A stretch of DNA of 64,000 bases from Symsagittifera roscoffensis (GCF_963678635.1 NC_087063.1:40068759-40132758); one strand, 5' to 3'; numbered from the stretch's first letter, positions 24,109 through 35,160 are shown. A program made the numbers and translations. Notes: generated by a model from the letters alone, not told the origin.

Positions 24109-26359
24109 GTGCAACCAAGTTCCCTCCGACATTCCGTTTCCAGTGACAGAATTGAGCTTCGATCGTCTAGAGTACGGCCTCATTCCGTTCCAGATCAGCC
24201 ACTCTATTCCAGGTGCAGAATCAGTCACGAAAATATCATTCCAGACCAGTCTGGTGCGAACTCTGGGAGCCCAGGCTTTTGCCGCTTTTCCCAACCTACG
24301 CAATCTAAACCTGGAAGATGTCAATTTACGACTGGTTGACCCGGAAGCTTTCACACAGTTGCCGAATCTGGAAGTACTCAAACTAAATAGCAACAAGCTA
24401 TCAGAAGATATGATCCCTGCATTGTCAATTTTGGGCACATCTTTGCGCGTTTTATACATAGAAAACAACTACATCGAGAGTCTTGACAAATATGATGTCC
24501 TTAACTTGCAGACCTTAGAAAATCTTCAAGAGTTCAAGTTTTTCAGCAAGCATCTATTTTGTGGATGTGATTTGTTCCACTTAGTAACGTGGATCGAAAC
24601 TTCTGGAATCGTAGTTCCAGATGACGCTGTATGCACAGGAAAATTCTCTGATCTGAACATGGGCGAACTTAAGAATGAGTTTCCCAGGTGTGAATACTTA
24701 CATTACCCGATGCTGACTAACATTACTGCTTTATCCTGCAGCTCATTATACTTGCGATGGGAGTTTGAGGGTTACCTTGAGTCAAATGAATCTGTGACTT
24801 TCACTGTCAACCTGAAATCAGAACGAAGTGCCATGAGTTTGCAGACCAGCAAAAAAGAGGTGATCGTCAATAATTTGAGCCCTGGTGCTTTGTACGGACT
24901 AACAGTGTCAGTATCGATTAACAGACCGGGCTACCATCCTGCAACCTCCAAAGAACGATCTGTCGGAATCCACGAGTACAGTAACGATGGTGTTAGCTTT
25001 AATTGCCTCTATCATTCTACACATTTCGCCTCAGGTCTAACTTGGGATCTGACTTACAAAATTATCGCCGTGCTAGTTTTGGTTTTCACTGCTTTGCTCA
25101 TCATGATTCTCTGTGTCGCTGTGAGCAGTTTCTGTTGCAAGAAACGTAGCGCACTCACCCCAACTAGGTATGAACCGAGACCCGCATATGGCCACGAGCC
25201 TAGAACCGGAAATGCTGCTGCTTTACTCGCATACGCTCATTTGGACTTCGAGGGACCTCGAACTTCGTGTGATCATCTGAAGCGACAGATTCTCAACTCG
25301 CACGGAGTCACTGCCGTAAACCCAGAAAACGTTGCGTATACCTCTGTGCTCTTAACTGGAAAGTTTGGAACTATGTTCGAAGGGGACGCGGTCATGATCA
25401 GGCGAAATCAGTACCACTGTAAAATTACTGCAATAGAATTTTCACAGCGAAGATTGTTTGAAAGATCTGGAATGAAGTTGACTGAATTAGCTGCCTTGAA
25501 TCATCCTAACGTTCTCAACATCCTGGGCGTCGTTGACACTTCGTCTAACGGTCCATTGACACTTCTTTTTGACCACTTAGCTGATTATTTGGATGTGAAA
25601 ACGTTTCTACATCAAGTTGTGCAAGGTTACAACTCCTTTGGAGCTACTTCGCCGACTGAGGCCAAAAATTTGATCATCAGCCAAGTGGCAGCCGGTATGA
25701 AATACCTATCTTCCAAACAATTTGTTCATGGCGATTTGTCAGCACGAAACTGCGTGTTCACGCGAAACAGACAGGTGAAGATTTCCCTCACTGGAGCTGG
25801 TGTTGATTTGTACCCCTACGACTACTTCCAAAACGGGGGTAGAAATCTACCCATTCGCTGGATGAGTCCTGAGTGTATACAGTATGGCACCTGCAGTTCG
25901 CATTCCGATGTTTGGTCTATGGGGGTGCTAATGTGGGAAGTGTTCAGCAATGGAGCCATGCCTTATCATTACATAGCCGACACCGAAGTTGTTGCAGCTT
26001 CCGTTATCAGCAAGGGTTCTCTTCTTCGACAGCCGAGAGATTGTCCAAAAGAAGTCTGGAACATAATCCGCGACTGCTGGATCGCTGAACCGATTAGCCG
26101 AATCAATTTTGAAACAATCGAAAATCGACTGCTGAAAGAAGTTTGGAATGTCAGCGTGATTGACAATGACTCGGTGGCTGACAATGAAAGTGTGAACCAG
26201 TACCACACAATGATGAACCGGTTGCATCTCACTTCCGTTTTGGGTCTAACAGGCGAAGCCGAGACCGAAGACGACTACAATGTCACTTTCGCAGCCAATC
26301 ACAACAACATGTCGGCTCATTTTACGAGAGGCAATGGAATCCCAACTCACTGGGTGTGA
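24109..26359 (+). CDS. Trk-like LRR-FN3 receptor pseudokinase, exon 2
   Basis: A single 2,251-bp exon encoding residues 61-810. In order it shows: end of the LRR cap (Cys62, VPSDIP); about three LRRs (121-195); an LRR C-terminal cap with Cys212, Cys214, Cys236 and Cys255; an FN3-like domain (about 260-347); one transmembrane helix (about 379-404); a juxtamembrane stretch; a tyrosine-kinase fold (about 473-740); and an acidic, Asn-rich tail of about 70 residues. The kinase most resembles Trk: QVAAGM-YL, FVHxDLxxRNC, LPIRWMxPE, TExxxxxxxxGxxLxxPRxCPxEV. By eye alignment several catalytic residues are lost. The beta-3 Lys is Glu504, the alpha-C Glu is Lys517, DFG is LTG (621-623), HRD is HGD (601-603), and the first loop Gly is Leu476. 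Asp603, Asn608 and the SDVW Asp remain. I infer a plasma-membrane receptor-like protein with little or no kinase activity. Ligand and partners are unknown. Ror-like relatedness is the alternative. Confidence 0.9.
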
Positions 26360-26394
26360 ATTTGAAGTTTCTGTCATTGTGACAACTCAGCAGT

Positions 26395-26400
26395 ATTAAA
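26395..26400 (+). terminator. Candidate poly(A) signal ATTAAA
   Basis: ATTAAA lies 36 bp after the stop codon, and a second copy is at 26458-26463. Either could be the polyadenylation signal of the receptor-like gene. AT-rich DNA gives such hexamers by chance, so this is weak. Confidence 0.3.
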
Positions 26401-26463
26401 TGTGCTTTTGCGTTGCCTACAAACTCTTTTTGTTCAGATGACTATTTTGCTAGAGCCATTAAA

Positions 26464-27369
26464 GTTTTGTAAACTTCAGAAAGATTTTGCAGTTTTAATT
26501 TACTCTTTCAAACGAAGCGTTTTTCAAATTCAATTTTTCAGCAGAGATTGCTTTGTCTGGAATAGTTACACATGCAGCGCCTTTTATGAAGTTTTCGTTG
26601 AGATGTAAATTACTGGTTAAAAACGGTTTTCCGTTATAGAACCTTGGAATGCAAAACATTCTAGCCGTTTCAATTTTTTGAGCGCTATCATAACCCAAGA
26701 AAGCTCATCATTTGCAACAGTTTTCAAACACCGTATCACTTTTTTTAGGTAAAGCTTTTTTGCAAGGTTAAAGCCATAAAATCCTCTTATCGGCACCCTG
26801 ATCAACATGTCTCCTCAAAAACTATGCGCAGCCAAAAAAATATGCATTGACAAAAGAGTGACATAATAGTATAGAAAACTGTGTGCGAGGAAGGGGAAGA
26901 GGTTTTGGTATTGCTCCCCTCAGAAAACACAACTGGCCTTTCTTTTTTGTTGGCATCTTGGTCCTAAAGCATCGAACAATATCCACAAACAAACGATTAA
27001 TGTGTAAACCACAGAATAATCTGACATGATGATTTTTTCTCCGTTAAATATGCAGTCATTTTTCCACCTCTTGAAAAAACCAATGTCAAAGTTAGATTTC
27101 CAAAAACGGGATTGGCAAAGTAGATACATATTTATAGTTCACTACGTTGAACAAGTCACTTGACCTTGTCCGATCATGAACTCGTAACATTATGTTATGC
27201 TGACCAGAACTTGAATAAAGACTTTCCGAACTAGTTAATTTATTTGAGCTGTCAATTAATCTCATTTGCTATTTACCAATCTGTTCGGATTCGATATTGA
27301 TAGACGTTATACGTTACGGTATGACATGACGCAGACAGCAAGATTCATTAAAAATTCCTTTGGTATCAA
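26464..27369. other. Intergenic DNA between receptor-like gene and gypsy relic
   Basis: No supported gene. Short open frames on both strands have no domain features. The left boundary of the following gypsy element was not found, and no LTR was identified here. Confidence 0.5.
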
Positions 27370-27651
27370 CCCATTTTGGGAAAGAGCCTCAGCGGAACCA
27401 CTATTAGAATGGTCAAGTGGGCAACGATTGTCGAAATGGCAGTGTTCGCGAAAGACGGTAGAGAAGTCCGAAGTCTATTACGAGACAAGCCTGACTTAGT
27501 AGACCCACCAGAACCACTCTTGGAAGTTGAAATAACTGGAGAAACTGGCGCACAAAGAAAAAACCGAGAAGTACGGAACCACGAAAACCGTGTTGGATCG
27601 GAGAACAGATGCCAAAAATCCCGCGAAAAAGGCGTTGTGTAATTCAGTGGC

Positions 27652-28050
27652 ATGGGAGGAAGCGGACGCAAAGGTGAGAAGTTATTTATTTCTATGCCTA
27701 GGCACAGAAAACCAGAGACAAATACAGAAAAACGGCCAGGATTAGACATACAAGCTACAACGATCAAAAATCTCATGCGAGTGCTTGAGGATATCTTAAT
27801 CACAGAAAGAGTTATCGCATTGGAACGATATTACTTAACTTGTAAACAAAGAAAAAACGAATCGCTAGAGCAGTTCCAAGCCGACTTAGTAGAGCTCGCA
27901 TCGGGAGCGGATTGCGGACCGCGAAGACGAGGGGTCAGACGCATGTTCACTGCACAAATGCATCATGATAAGATAGCAGGGAAACTGTTGGCAGAAACTC
28001 GGTCACCACCGGACGCCTATATATACGCTATCCGAAAAAAAGTTATCTAA
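27652..28050 (+). pseudogene. gypsy Gag fragment
   Basis: A 132-codon open stretch with the pattern of invertebrate retrotransposon Gag. LFISM opens it, an ERYYLTCKQRKNESLEQFQA segment follows, then LVELASGADCG, then KLLAETRSPPDA. Gag would form the particle that packages element RNA. The upstream frame (27376-27642) may carry its N-terminal part but is too degraded to call. Downstream the frame is lost before the zinc knuckle. Confidence 0.7.
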
Positions 28051-28260
28051 CATAGTAGAACTATGAAATCAAATCCATTCGAACCGTCAACATCGACTGC
28101 TATAAGGCAGGAACCAATGGGTTACATATAGCCTCGAGGCCGGGGCTGGCAGACATAAAACACAAACAACAATAGAGGAAGATACCTAGAAAGGCGACGA
28201 AACCACCCACGCGGAAACCAGAGCAGGAATTCAGAGAACCAAAACAACATACAGCAAAAA

Positions 28261-28330
28261 CAATGCTACAAATGAGGAAAACATTTGGTCCGAACCATTT
28301 ACAAACATGTCCGGCAAAAAACAAAATATA
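28261..28330 (+). pseudogene. gypsy CCHC zinc knuckle with a Cys-to-stop change
   Basis: The sequence translates as QCYK-stop-GKTFGPNHLQTCPAKN. The spacing fits a nucleocapsid zinc knuckle in which the second cysteine codon has become TGA, with a third CxxC-like remnant after it (YAKCAK). It confirms that the Gag region runs into Pol here and that this copy is dead. Confidence 0.6.
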
Positions 28331-28621
28331 TGCAAAGTGCGCAAAACGGTGAAATTTTGCGAAAGTTTGCCGATCGGCAAACTTCAATTTCTTACACAAC
28401 AACAACGAAGAGCAATCACCTGAAGAAGATGATCACACACAGGATGTGGAAGAAAAAGGCCCTGTCGCCTTCGCCGACTTCACATCAAAAAACGGATAGA
28501 ATTGCAAAGAGATAGTTTCTCCGTAATGGCAATCTCCGAATCGTTCAAAATAAAAACGTCCGCAAAAATTACTGATGAAGGCCTAAATGGACATATTGTA
28601 AACTGAAAGAGGAGATCAGAA

Positions 28622-28921
28622 TCCATCTTCGCAATTGCTGATTCTGGAAGCCCAATGTCTTTTCTGAGCGAGAGTACTGCACGTCTACTGCAACAAAACG
28701 ACAGTTCAACAATTTCCAAATATATCCCTCGGGAAGATGCCGCACGAATTTTTCCATGCTACAATGGAAGTTTCATTATATCAAATGGACGACTGACTAT
28801 CGCACTCGAATCCGGGGATTGGACCATCCAATCAGCTCCATTTATTGTAGTTGACGACCAAAAAGCGAATATAATTGGTCGAAATTTACTACCACAAATC
28901 GGGCTAAGACTGGTACAATAA
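28622..28921 (+). pseudogene. gypsy aspartic protease fragment
   Basis: IADSGSPMSFLSE contains the DSG active-site triplet (28640-28648). About 75 residues later IIGRNLLPQIGL matches the IxGxxLL motif that closes retropepsin domains. The frame is open across both motifs, but no intact join to Gag or RT remains. In a live element the enzyme would cut the Gag-Pol polyprotein. Confidence 0.75.
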
Positions 28922-29370
28922 AACCCAAAACAATACCAAAAGCTCAATATCAACGATGGGGATAAATCAAACTTGTAAAAAAAAACAGTGGATAAAACGT
29001 ATTGTTATGCAGCCATGCATCAAAAACAGGAAAGCAAAGAACTACGTGATGAAAACACAGTTTATCAAAGACATGGTTCCAATTCAACAGAAGGGACGCC
29101 AATTACCAATCCACCTTCAAAAAGGGTCAAAACGAATTGAACAAACTGATAGACCAGAAACACTTTGTGAAACTTGACTAATGTTTGGACAAACAGTTCA
29201 TAAGTCCGATCGTTATTACCGTGAAAACGGATCAAACAGTGAAACTGGCATTACATTCGATGAAAATTTATAAATTCATTCACAAAAATTAATTTCAAAC
29301 GCCAAGAATCGATTAGCTACTACATAATCTTCAACAAGAAATAAAATGAGACGTAAAAGAACATAAGCTG

Positions 29371-29748
29371 TTCTCCACAGTTGATTTGCGCTATGCTTAC
29401 TGGCAAATCCCTCTGGATCAACGAACGCGAGAACATTGCAACTTTGTTCTCACCGGGGGCAATGCCACAAACGTATCATTTCCAAACAGGCTTCTACGGC
29501 CTCACGATATGCCAGCGGAATTTCAAGAAGCAGTCGGTCTCACGCTGAAAAAACGCAAAATACCTATGCATACTTAGACGATATACTGCCAGTAACAAAA
29601 GGATCACTAGAGTAACACAAAAATCAATTAAAAAGAGTATTACAAAAACTTGATGGGGAAAATCTAGCTATCTCCAGCGACAAAAGTAAGTTTGTGTGCA
29701 AACAGGTAGAATGGCTAGGCTTTAGTTTAGATAGTGAGGGCACATGAA
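29371..29748 (+). pseudogene. gypsy reverse transcriptase core, frameshifted
   Basis: FSTVDLRYAYWQIPLD (from 29371) is the gypsy RT motif A region, with the catalytic Asp in VDL. YLDD is at 29571-29582 but in a different frame from motif A. Downstream HKNQLKRVLQKL and VEWLGFSLDSEG complete the familiar pattern. At least one frameshift lies in between (near 29490-29560), with several stops. Confidence 0.82.
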
Positions 29749-29829
29749 CATGACATAACATTAAGCAAGACCAAAAAATAAGTTTCAGAAATAACACAAA
29801 ATAACACAAAATAACCTTTTGACCAAAAC

Positions 29830-30062
29830 TTCGAAACCCGCGTGGTTTGCGACGCATCAACTTTTGGGTTAGGTGAGGCCCTAGAACAGCACACATTAAA
29901 AGCTTGGGTAGCAATCGCGTACGCGTCAATATTTTTAAACTCACTGGAAGGAAAACAACCAGTAAAACGAGCTTGAGCTCTTGTGGGTAGCATGGGCAAT
30001 AGAAAACATCGAATACTACTTGTACGGGAAAAATTTTTACCTTCAATGCAGACCACCAGGCT
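29830..30062 (+). pseudogene. gypsy RNase H fragment
   Basis: VVCDASTFGLGEALEQHT followed by WVAIAYASIFLNSLEGKQP matches the start of the Ty3/gypsy RNase H domain (DAS...GLGAxLEQ...AxAS). The segment corresponding to ELLWVAWAIE...YLYGKNFYLQ follows in shifted frames. Homology stops about 30060. Confidence 0.72.
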
Positions 30063-30103
30063 TTAATCAGCGCACTTAACGCAAGCGAAAGATTAAAAAT
30101 TTC

Positions 30104-32760
30104 ACTGAATGTTTTTTCCGACTATGATCTTACCCAATAACATGTTGCAGCCTTTTTAAAGTGAACTTACTGTTCTAAGCCATGTCGATCAATTAAATCG
30201 AGAAAAAAAGTTTCTTGTTTCTTGTTGCAGAATTCAAAAGAGATTGTGAATAATTGCAATTGTGTAGTGTAATTACTGTTGAACGGTGGCTGATAACAAG
30301 CAAGAAAGAAAATTATTTTGTCTTCAAGGCTTGTCAAACATGCTGCTGAGCTGTAGTCTGTGAACGAGAATAATTAAACGGAAAAATCAAATAAAAGTAA
30401 TTTAAAAAATGATATGTTCGATGAGAAAATTTGTGTAACACGAAAAACTTCAGAAAAAAAACTCAACAAAACATTAAGGAAACTATTTTTTGAAAATAAT
30501 GGCACTGATTACGTAACAAAAGTTGTGGGATTTTGATTGGTGAATTTTGTGAATATGATTTTCAAATTATGATTGACATTTTTTCATGATCGTGGATCAT
30601 TTTCTTTAAGTTTTATTCTATAAACCTGACGATGTACTGAAAATGCCCTTTTTTAAAAATTTTTGAGATATTTAATAAATAGAAATCAGCAGAATCCGCA
30701 GTGAGATTTTGTTTGTGTTGATTTTTGTGTTTTTCAGCACTGGGTTGAATTAAGTTTACTATCGATTTAACCATGGCGGATTGTTAGGGAAAAATTTTGC
30801 GCGCTTTTCTCAAACGTTTAATTTATTGAAAGGGTTTTTGTGTTATCCAAGGTGACAGCGTCAATGTGTTTGCTGTTGTTCTGGGTAGAATTTTTTTTTG
30901 TCGAATTTCACCACCAATCGTACCTTAACTCTAGATTTTTATTGGATTTTGACCAACAAAAGGAATCAGATTTTGATTGCTGATAGTTTCGCTGACTAAA
31001 TTTTTTCTTTATCTCTTTCCAAAAATCATTACGTTTACGTTAAACTTGATTTGAATTGAATAATGAATTTAAATTTCACTGAAAGTCTTTTTTCCGACTA
31101 GGATCAAACCTAAAAAACTGTGGCAAACCTTTGAAAAAAAAATTGCTTTTCTAAGCCATGTCGATCATTCCGATCGAGAAAAAAACGACCTTGTTTCTTA
31201 TTTCACTTGAGATAAAAAAAACTTTTTCAACGGACTGTTGGGAAAGTGAAATCATATTAAATTATTATTCTTTCAAAGTTGATTTTGTTTTCTCTAGAAT
31301 TCGAAACAGATTGGGAATAACTGCAATTGTGAAGGGTAATTACTGTTGAACGGTGGCCGATAACAAGCAAGAAAGAAAATTTTCTTCTCTTCAAGGCTTG
31401 TCAAACATGCTGCTGAGCTTTAGTCTGTAAAAAAAACATAATTAACGAAAAAATCAAAATAAAATAATTTAAAAATTGGTGTGTTCGAGGAGAAAACTTG
31501 TGTAACACATACGAAAAAAATGAAACTCATCAAAAATTTAAGGAAACTGTTTTTTAAAATTAATGGCTCTGAATACGTAACAACAGTTGTTTTGAAATTG
31601 ATTGGTGAATTTTGTGAATATGATCTTGAAATTATGAGTGACAATTTTTCCTGATTGTTGACAATTTTCTTTAAGTTTTATTCTATAATCCTGACGATGC
31701 ACAAAAAATGCCTTTTTATTAAAACCTTTGAGATATTTAATAAATAAAAATCAGCAGACTCCGCAGTGACATCTTGTTTGTGTTGATTTTTGTGTTTTTT
31801 AGGACTGGGTTTAATTAGGTTTACGAACGACTTAACCAAGGCGGATTGTTTGGGATAAATTTTGCGCGCATTTGTCAAACGCTTAATTTAATGAAAGGGT
31901 TTTTGTGTTATCCAAAGTGGCAGAATCGGTGTGTTTGCTTCTGTTCTGGATATAGTTTTCAATTTTGTGGAATTTCACTAATCGTACCTCAACTCTTGAT
32001 TTTTTTGAATTTTAACCAAGAGAAGGACTCAGTTTTTGATTGCTGATAGTTTCGCTGATTAAATTTTTTCACTATCTTTTTACGAAAATAATTCAGTTAC
32101 ATTGAACTTAAGTTGAATTGCATAAGTGTTTTTTTTTCCGACTAGGATCAACCCAAAAAACCGTTGCAGCCTTTTGAAAATAAATTTGCTGCTCTAAACC
32201 ATGTCGATAAATCCAATTGAGAAAAATAGCATCTTGTTTCTTGTTTCACATGGGATGAAAACCTTGATCCATGGACTGTTGGGAAAAGGAAATTATATTA
32301 AATTACTATTCTTTAAAATTTGATTTTGTTTTCTGCAGAGGGTTTTCTGCAATTGTGAAGGGTAATTACTTTTGAAAGGTGGCCGATAACAAGCGAGAAA
32401 GAAAATTGTCTTCTTTTCTAGGCTTGTCAAACATGCTGCTGAGCTGTAGTCTGTAAATAAATATAATTAAACGAAAAAAATCAAACTGAAGTAATTTAAA
32501 AATTGATTTGTTCGAGGAGAAAGTTTGTGTCACACAAAAAACTTAGGAAAAACCAAAAATATTCAAAAATTTGAGAAAACTTTTCTTTAAAATTAATGGC
32601 ACTGAATTTGTAACAACAGTTGTTTGATTTTGATTGGTGACGTTTGTGAATATGATTTTGAAATTATGATTGACAATTTTTCATGATCGTTGATCATTTC
32701 CTTCTATAATCCTGCCAATGCACAAAAAATGCGAAAACATTCGAATTGACAATTTTAATT
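30104..32760. repeat. Three tandem copies of a roughly 1-kb repeat
   Basis: The copies start at about 30104, 31086 and 32131 (spacings about 980 and 1,045 bp); the third is cut at about 32760. Shared landmarks in order are CTAAGCCATGTCGAT, GTAATTACTGTTGAACGGTG, GGCTTGTCAAACATGCTGCT, TTGTGAATATGATTTTGAAA, and ATTTTGCGCGC in the first two copies. Copies differ by many substitutions and small indels, so the array is not recent. No conserved long frame is seen. It could be the remains of a non-coding element or an LTR/UTR region. Confidence 0.85.
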
Positions 32761-33889
32761 TCCCATTGAAGTTTTTTTTGTCAAACTAAGAAACAAAACT
32801 TTTAGCGATAAGCTTTAAAGTAGACTGAACCTACCTAAAACGGTAACAGCGAAACAAAGTTTTGTTTTGTTTCTTGGAACACAGGAAATTTTAGAACTCG
32901 ATGTAATTTTTTTGATGTAACTGTAGAATAGCTTTCGATTTAATTTTTGTTATTGCTATGTTATTTGAGTTCAAATGAGTTCGGTGTCATCTTTCAGTTA
33001 GCGCTTCCACAATTCGAAAGAGTCAATTTTAAAGACCGAAAGGAGACAAAAAGAGACAGTCTACTGTCTACCAGGGCTCTCTCTGATTTCAAACACGTTA
33101 AATCAAGCAGAAAATCTTAAAATACTGCTTGAACTACAACCATTGGCCAGAAAACATATAATTCTTAACAACAGCATATCTAGTCAAACGACTACATACC
33201 CTGTTCATGGCCGAACTCGTCGAAAATCTTTAGTCAAAACGAAAACGAGTTGAGGCCATCTTTTATTGCCGACGAACGGGGACACTGGAACTGTTCCAGT
33301 TTCTGACAAAGACAGATAACCTGTTTGTTTCTGCCACAGTAACTTGATCCCTAAGGGCAAGAGACAGACCCCTGATGTGGTAAACCAATATCTCCAGCTT
33401 TATCAGTCCAGTGAATTGAAAATCAAGTCGCTGCGCGTGGTTCTGATCCACAGGGTTCATCTGCCCGGTATATTTTTTTCGAAAAAACGAGCGAAGACAA
33501 AGAGGCTATCGCAAGGTCGCCTCAGAGCAAAGGCCCGAAGAGTGGTAAAACTGGAAAAGATCTGAACGCAGACCAAATATAGTTATGCAGTGATAATAGC
33601 CTTTTTCCTTGCTGAGTGTCGCGTGAGCTTAAGTTCTCGTGGCTTGCAATAGTTCTCGTGGAAAATGAATGCAATAGTGTTGCCACCCTCTTTCCTAAAG
33701 CGGATTCTAAAAGGTAAACTGATAAAAAAATTTGTTTTGGGCTGTTTAAATACCTAAATTTAGTACAAATTCCGAATAAATGAATTTCTGACAAAACGCC
33801 TTAATAATGATATTATACCAGATTTTTTGCGGTTTAGCGTGCCGGAGATTGTTTTTTTTTGTGGATCAAGCTGTGCATGCATTTCAACT
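32761..33889. other. No gene recognised
   Basis: Short open frames at 33263-33460, 33344-33565 and 33522-33794 overlap on both strands and carry no recognisable motif. The stretch may include the degraded 5' part of the Penelope-like element that follows. Confidence 0.4.
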
Positions 33890-34584
33890 TAAGCTCTTTA
33901 TTCCTGAATTGAGCCAAGCCACAAAAGATGAGAAGGATGCTTCATAAAGCCTAACAATGGCAATGGAGGTAGTGAGAAGAGGGCTTGATAAAACATGTTG
34001 GCCCACAATCATGCTTGAGAAGCACTTAACCCTGCTTGAGAAGCTCTCAGAGAGACAGGATAGACCTCTGAGAAACCTAAATGAAAGGTCAGTGAAACTT
34101 TTGGATGACATTACTGTGCCACAATGGGTAATAGAAGTGTTAGTTTTCGACCAAATCATCCAGCTCTTGATAACTTTCTTTTTCTGCTGATCTTAATAGT
34201 TTTTTGTCAGAAATGAAGTCACATAAAGTATCACGTAGAAAACTATGTTGGATTGAAGCGGCGCCTGAATCTTTTGCAAAAAGAATGAAGCAGACACCGT
34301 CAGACAAAGGAAATGAAAACATCAGAAAGTTTTCGAAGGACAGTAGTCTTCTGTCGGTGCCAATTGCCAACGTACTAGGTTTTTGTGCGATAAAAAGATC
34401 TCATTTGAGGCAAAACTATACAAGCTATTGTAGTCACATCAACTTAGTGAGCAAAAACAATCTCACAGATAATGTTGTCAAAACAATTAAAAAAGACATG
34501 AAGAAAACTCCTTGTCATGAAAAAAGGATGAGATCAATGATGCACTTTACACTAGGTTAAAGTCAACTGGGGGGCAGCCTGCCA

Positions 34585-35160
34585 GTTTGTTTGGCTTAGT
34601 GATGATCCACAAATGGGGGACACTTCTTCGACCAGTTCTCTCCCTGCCTGATAGCTCATGCGACCGTCTTATTAAAGTATTGGCAAATTTTTTTCAAACA
34701 ATTGAGGGGGTAATTATTGAAATGAACACGCAAATGTCTAGGAAATCATGGAAAAAACTGTAAATAACTCCAATGAGAGTATAATTTCCCTTGATGTGAA
34801 AAAGTTTTATACAATGGTGCTGCTTAAAAAGGCTATTGAAACAGCACTAAAAAGTATTGAAGTGTACTAATTGTGTAGGCCCCAGAATTGACACGCAAGG
34901 CATTAAAAAAACTGTTTACTGTGGTTTTGAGTACATTACACTTCAAATGCAATGTTCTGTCATATATAATAAATACGGTCTAGTTATGGGGGCTTCCTTT
35001 GCTGTCTTGTAACAAATTTGGGCTGAAAGAGTACAAACAATGTTAAAAAGCTTGGTACCACATATAAGCAATCCAATAATAGACCAAAATGCCGCCTGCC
35101 GTCAATTCCAAAAAAGAGTGACCTATGGAACAAAAGGAGTGAATGCGAAGCTTGTTTGAT
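34585..35160 (+). pseudogene. Penelope-like reverse transcriptase fragments
   Basis: SLFGLVMIHKWGTLLRPVLS matches the GLxKxHKxGxPLRPIxS signature that opens Penelope RT. ISLDVKKFYTMVLLKKAIE matches the motif A region (FDVxxLYTxVPLxxAI). GLVMGASFAVL matches the GLPMGSPLSP motif B region. The three lie in the right order within about 400 bp, interrupted by stops. The catalytic DD motif was not found by eye. Confidence 0.75.

Larger units (their letters stand above)
27370..30070 (+). mobile_element. Decayed Ty3/gypsy-type LTR retrotransposon
   Basis: Gag, zinc knuckle, aspartic protease, reverse transcriptase and RNase H signatures follow one another on the plus strand in gypsy order. They are broken by many stops and frameshifts. 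Homology ends inside RNase H at about 30060, where the 1-kb repeat family begins. No integrase and no LTR pair was seen, so the copy is truncated. Confidence 0.82.

Noticed and set aside
24058-24468. 136-codon antisense frame over exon 2
   Set aside because: It is a shadow of the receptor-like exon, with no domain or splice support.
25928-26232. Antisense frames over the kinase domain
   Set aside because: They are composition shadows of the coding exon.
26348-26356. C-terminal PDZ ligand (THWV)
   Set aside because: Class I ligands need Ser or Thr at position -2. Here it is His, so the match is not convincing.
27366-27803. 145-codon minus-strand frame
   Set aside because: It overlaps the gypsy Gag region in antisense and has no recognisable features.
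29624-30056. Two minus-strand frames of 109-140 codons
   Set aside because: They are antisense to the gypsy RT and RNase H remnants, so they are shadows.
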